The notes under the pieces: generated by a model
Database searches by the model: none
Told to the model about the DNA's origin: nothing
What the model saw: the letters and a program-made list of their open reading frames with translations, nothing else
Part shown: in pieces, positions 63,021-64,000 of the stretch
Position numbering within the stretch: position 1 is the stretch's first letter
Layout of the letters: every line of letters starts with the position of its first letter
Translations under genes and position numbers: made by a program
Assembly: GCF_023373525.1 (NCBI RefSeq)
Contig: NZ_CP097218.1
Coordinates: 3,038,001 to 3,102,000 of the forward strand
Reading direction: 5' to 3'
DNA from: Brachybacterium kimchii
GTDB lineage: Bacteria; Actinomycetota; Actinomycetes; Actinomycetales; Dermabacteraceae
DNA length: 64,000 bases

Positions 63021-64000
63021 TCAGCCCGCGAGGGCGTCCGGGTTCACCACGTGGGGCGGGCGCTCGCCGCGGAGGGCCGCGACCATGGCCGCGGCGATGC
63101 GGGACTTGAGCTCCGCCTCCGACTCCTCGCTGTACCAGGAGGCGTGCGGCGTGAGCACCAGGTTCTCCTCCTCCAGCAGCGGTGACCCTGCGGGGATCGG
63201 CTCGGTCTCGAACACGTCGAGCGCCGCGGAGCGCGGCCGGCCCGTGGGCAGCGCCGCGAGCAGCGCCTCGGTGTCCACGACGCCGCCGCGGCAGGTGTTG
63301 ACGAGCATCGCGCCGTTCTTCATGCGCGCGAGGGCGTCGGCACCGATCAGGTGGTGGGTCGCGTCGGTCAGCGGGACGTGGAGGGAGAGGACGTCGCTGC
63401 GACCGAGGAGATCCTCGAAGGCGAGAACGGGCGTGCCGTCGTCCGAGGTGCTTCCGACCTCGAGCATCGGATCCGAGCCGACGACGGTGAAGCCGAGGGC
63501 CCGCGCCTTGGTCGCGGTCGCCCGGCCGATGCGGCCCAGGCCCACGACGCCGAAGGTCTGCTCGCACACGCGGTGCAGGGGCTTGATCGCCTCGAGCCCG
63601 TAGCGGCCCGTGCGCACCTGCCGGTCGAGCTGCGCGGTGCCGCGCACCAGGGTCATGGCCAGCGCGATCGCGTGGTCGGAGACGTCCTCGATTGAGTAGT
63701 CGGGGACGTTGCACACGGGCACGCCGCGGGCGGTCGCCGCCTCGAGGTCCACGGTGTCCACACCCACGCCGTAGCGTCCGACGGCCTTCAGGCCGGGCAG
63801 CGCGTCGAGCACCCGAGCGGTGATGGGGGCGTACTGCACGATGATCGCGCCGGCACCCTGAGCGGCGGCGATGACCTCGTCCTCGGTGGTGGCCTGCGCC
63901 TTCACGAGTTCGATGCCGGCGGCGTCGGCCGCCCGCTGCTCCTCGGCGAAGGCCTCGTGGTCGCAGTCGACGATGGCGATGCGGGGTGCGGATGCGGCAG
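63021..64000 (-). CDS. D-2-hydroxyacid dehydrogenase (C-terminal-binding-protein type), N-terminus beyond window
   Basis: The frame continues to the right edge without a stop, with coding-like sequence RIAIVDCDHEAFAEEQRAAD ahead of GTG 63905, so the start is outside the window. Visible features are VGRYGVGVDTVDLEAATARG, the NAD motif VVGLGRIGRA, RGGVVDTEALLAAL with the substrate Arg, the Glu in FETEPIP and the catalytic His in LTPHASWYSEE. It reduces or oxidises a 2-oxo/2-hydroxy acid. The CtBP-like C-terminus suggests a phosphoglycerate- or glyoxylate-reductase relative. Confidence 0.9.
   Translation of the reverse strand, partial: AASAPRIAIVDCDHEAFAEEQRAADAAGIELVKAQATTEDEVIAAAQGAGAIIVQYAPITARVLDALPGLKAVGRYGVGVDTVDLEAATARGVPVCNVPDYSIEDVSDHAIALAMTLVRGTAQLDRQVRTGRYGLEAIKPLHRVCEQTFGVVGLGRIGRATATKARALGFTVVGSDPMLEVGSTSDDGTPVLAFEDLLGRSDVLSLHVPLTDATHHLIGADALARMKNGAMLVNTCRGGVVDTEALLAALPTGRPRSAALDVFETEPIPAGSPLLEEENLVLTPHASWYSEESEAELKSRIAAAMVAALRGERPPHVVNPDALAG

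Overview
The window is very GC-rich, gene-dense DNA. The dnaA/dnaN origin region, the ParA/ParB pair, the gyrB-gyrA-DUF3566-tRNA-Ile-DLW39-tRNA-Ala arrangement and the frequent GTG and leaderless starts all point to an actinobacterium (Actinomycetota, Micrococcales). The protein style resembles Brachybacterium/Dermabacteraceae, but that is an inference from memory; no database search was possible.

Region 1 (1-22.5 kb) is the replication-origin neighbourhood. A leftward block carries parB (cut by the window edge), parA, rsmG, jag/khpB, yidC, yidD, rnpA and rpmH. A rightward block carries dnaA, the oriC spacer with a cluster of DnaA boxes, dnaN, recF, dciA, an unusual phosphotransferase-type kinase, gyrB, gyrA and a DUF3566 membrane protein. 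After a strong hairpin terminator come a 28-bp tandem repeat, a leftward membrane-anchored molybdopterin oxidoreductase, tRNA-Ile(GAT), the small DLW-39 protein gene and tRNA-Ala(TGC).

Region 2 (22.6-30.9 kb) is accessory. It has a TetR gene beside a truncated ABC exporter ATPase with no permease, an unrecognised 675-residue gene, and two regulator/enzyme pairs with clear palindromic operators: MarR with an alpha/beta hydrolase, and TetR with an NAD(P)H oxidoreductase. A LacI regulator follows.

Region 3 (31-36.3 kb) is a carbohydrate operon: two LplB/YtcP-type permeases, a twin-arginine lipoprotein binding protein and a formylglycine-type sulfatase, probably controlled by the adjacent LacI. 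This suggests import and desulfation of a sulfated glycan.

Region 4 (36.4-48.5 kb) is mixed metabolism. It includes DUF817 and PH-domain proteins, divergent ferredoxin and superoxide dismutase genes with matching MerR/SoxR-type 19-bp-spacer promoters, an ArsR-SRPBCC pair with a leaderless promoter, a TolB-like gene broken by a one-base frameshift, DUF1990, the vitamin B6 genes pdxS-pdxT with divergent pdxR, a GntR regulator, a nucleoside deaminase and a second-type enolase.

Region 5 (48.5-64 kb) holds an overlapping operon of two MutS-like ATPases and a universal stress protein, then ring-cleavage-type VOC, SDR, pRiA4b ORF-3-like, DUF1540, glycerol dehydrogenase, membrane and MFS genes, a DoxX/TetR pair with twin 17-bp palindromes, and an MFS-SDR pair facing a D-2-hydroxyacid dehydrogenase that is cut by the right edge. 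No rRNA, CRISPR array or intact insertion sequence was seen.
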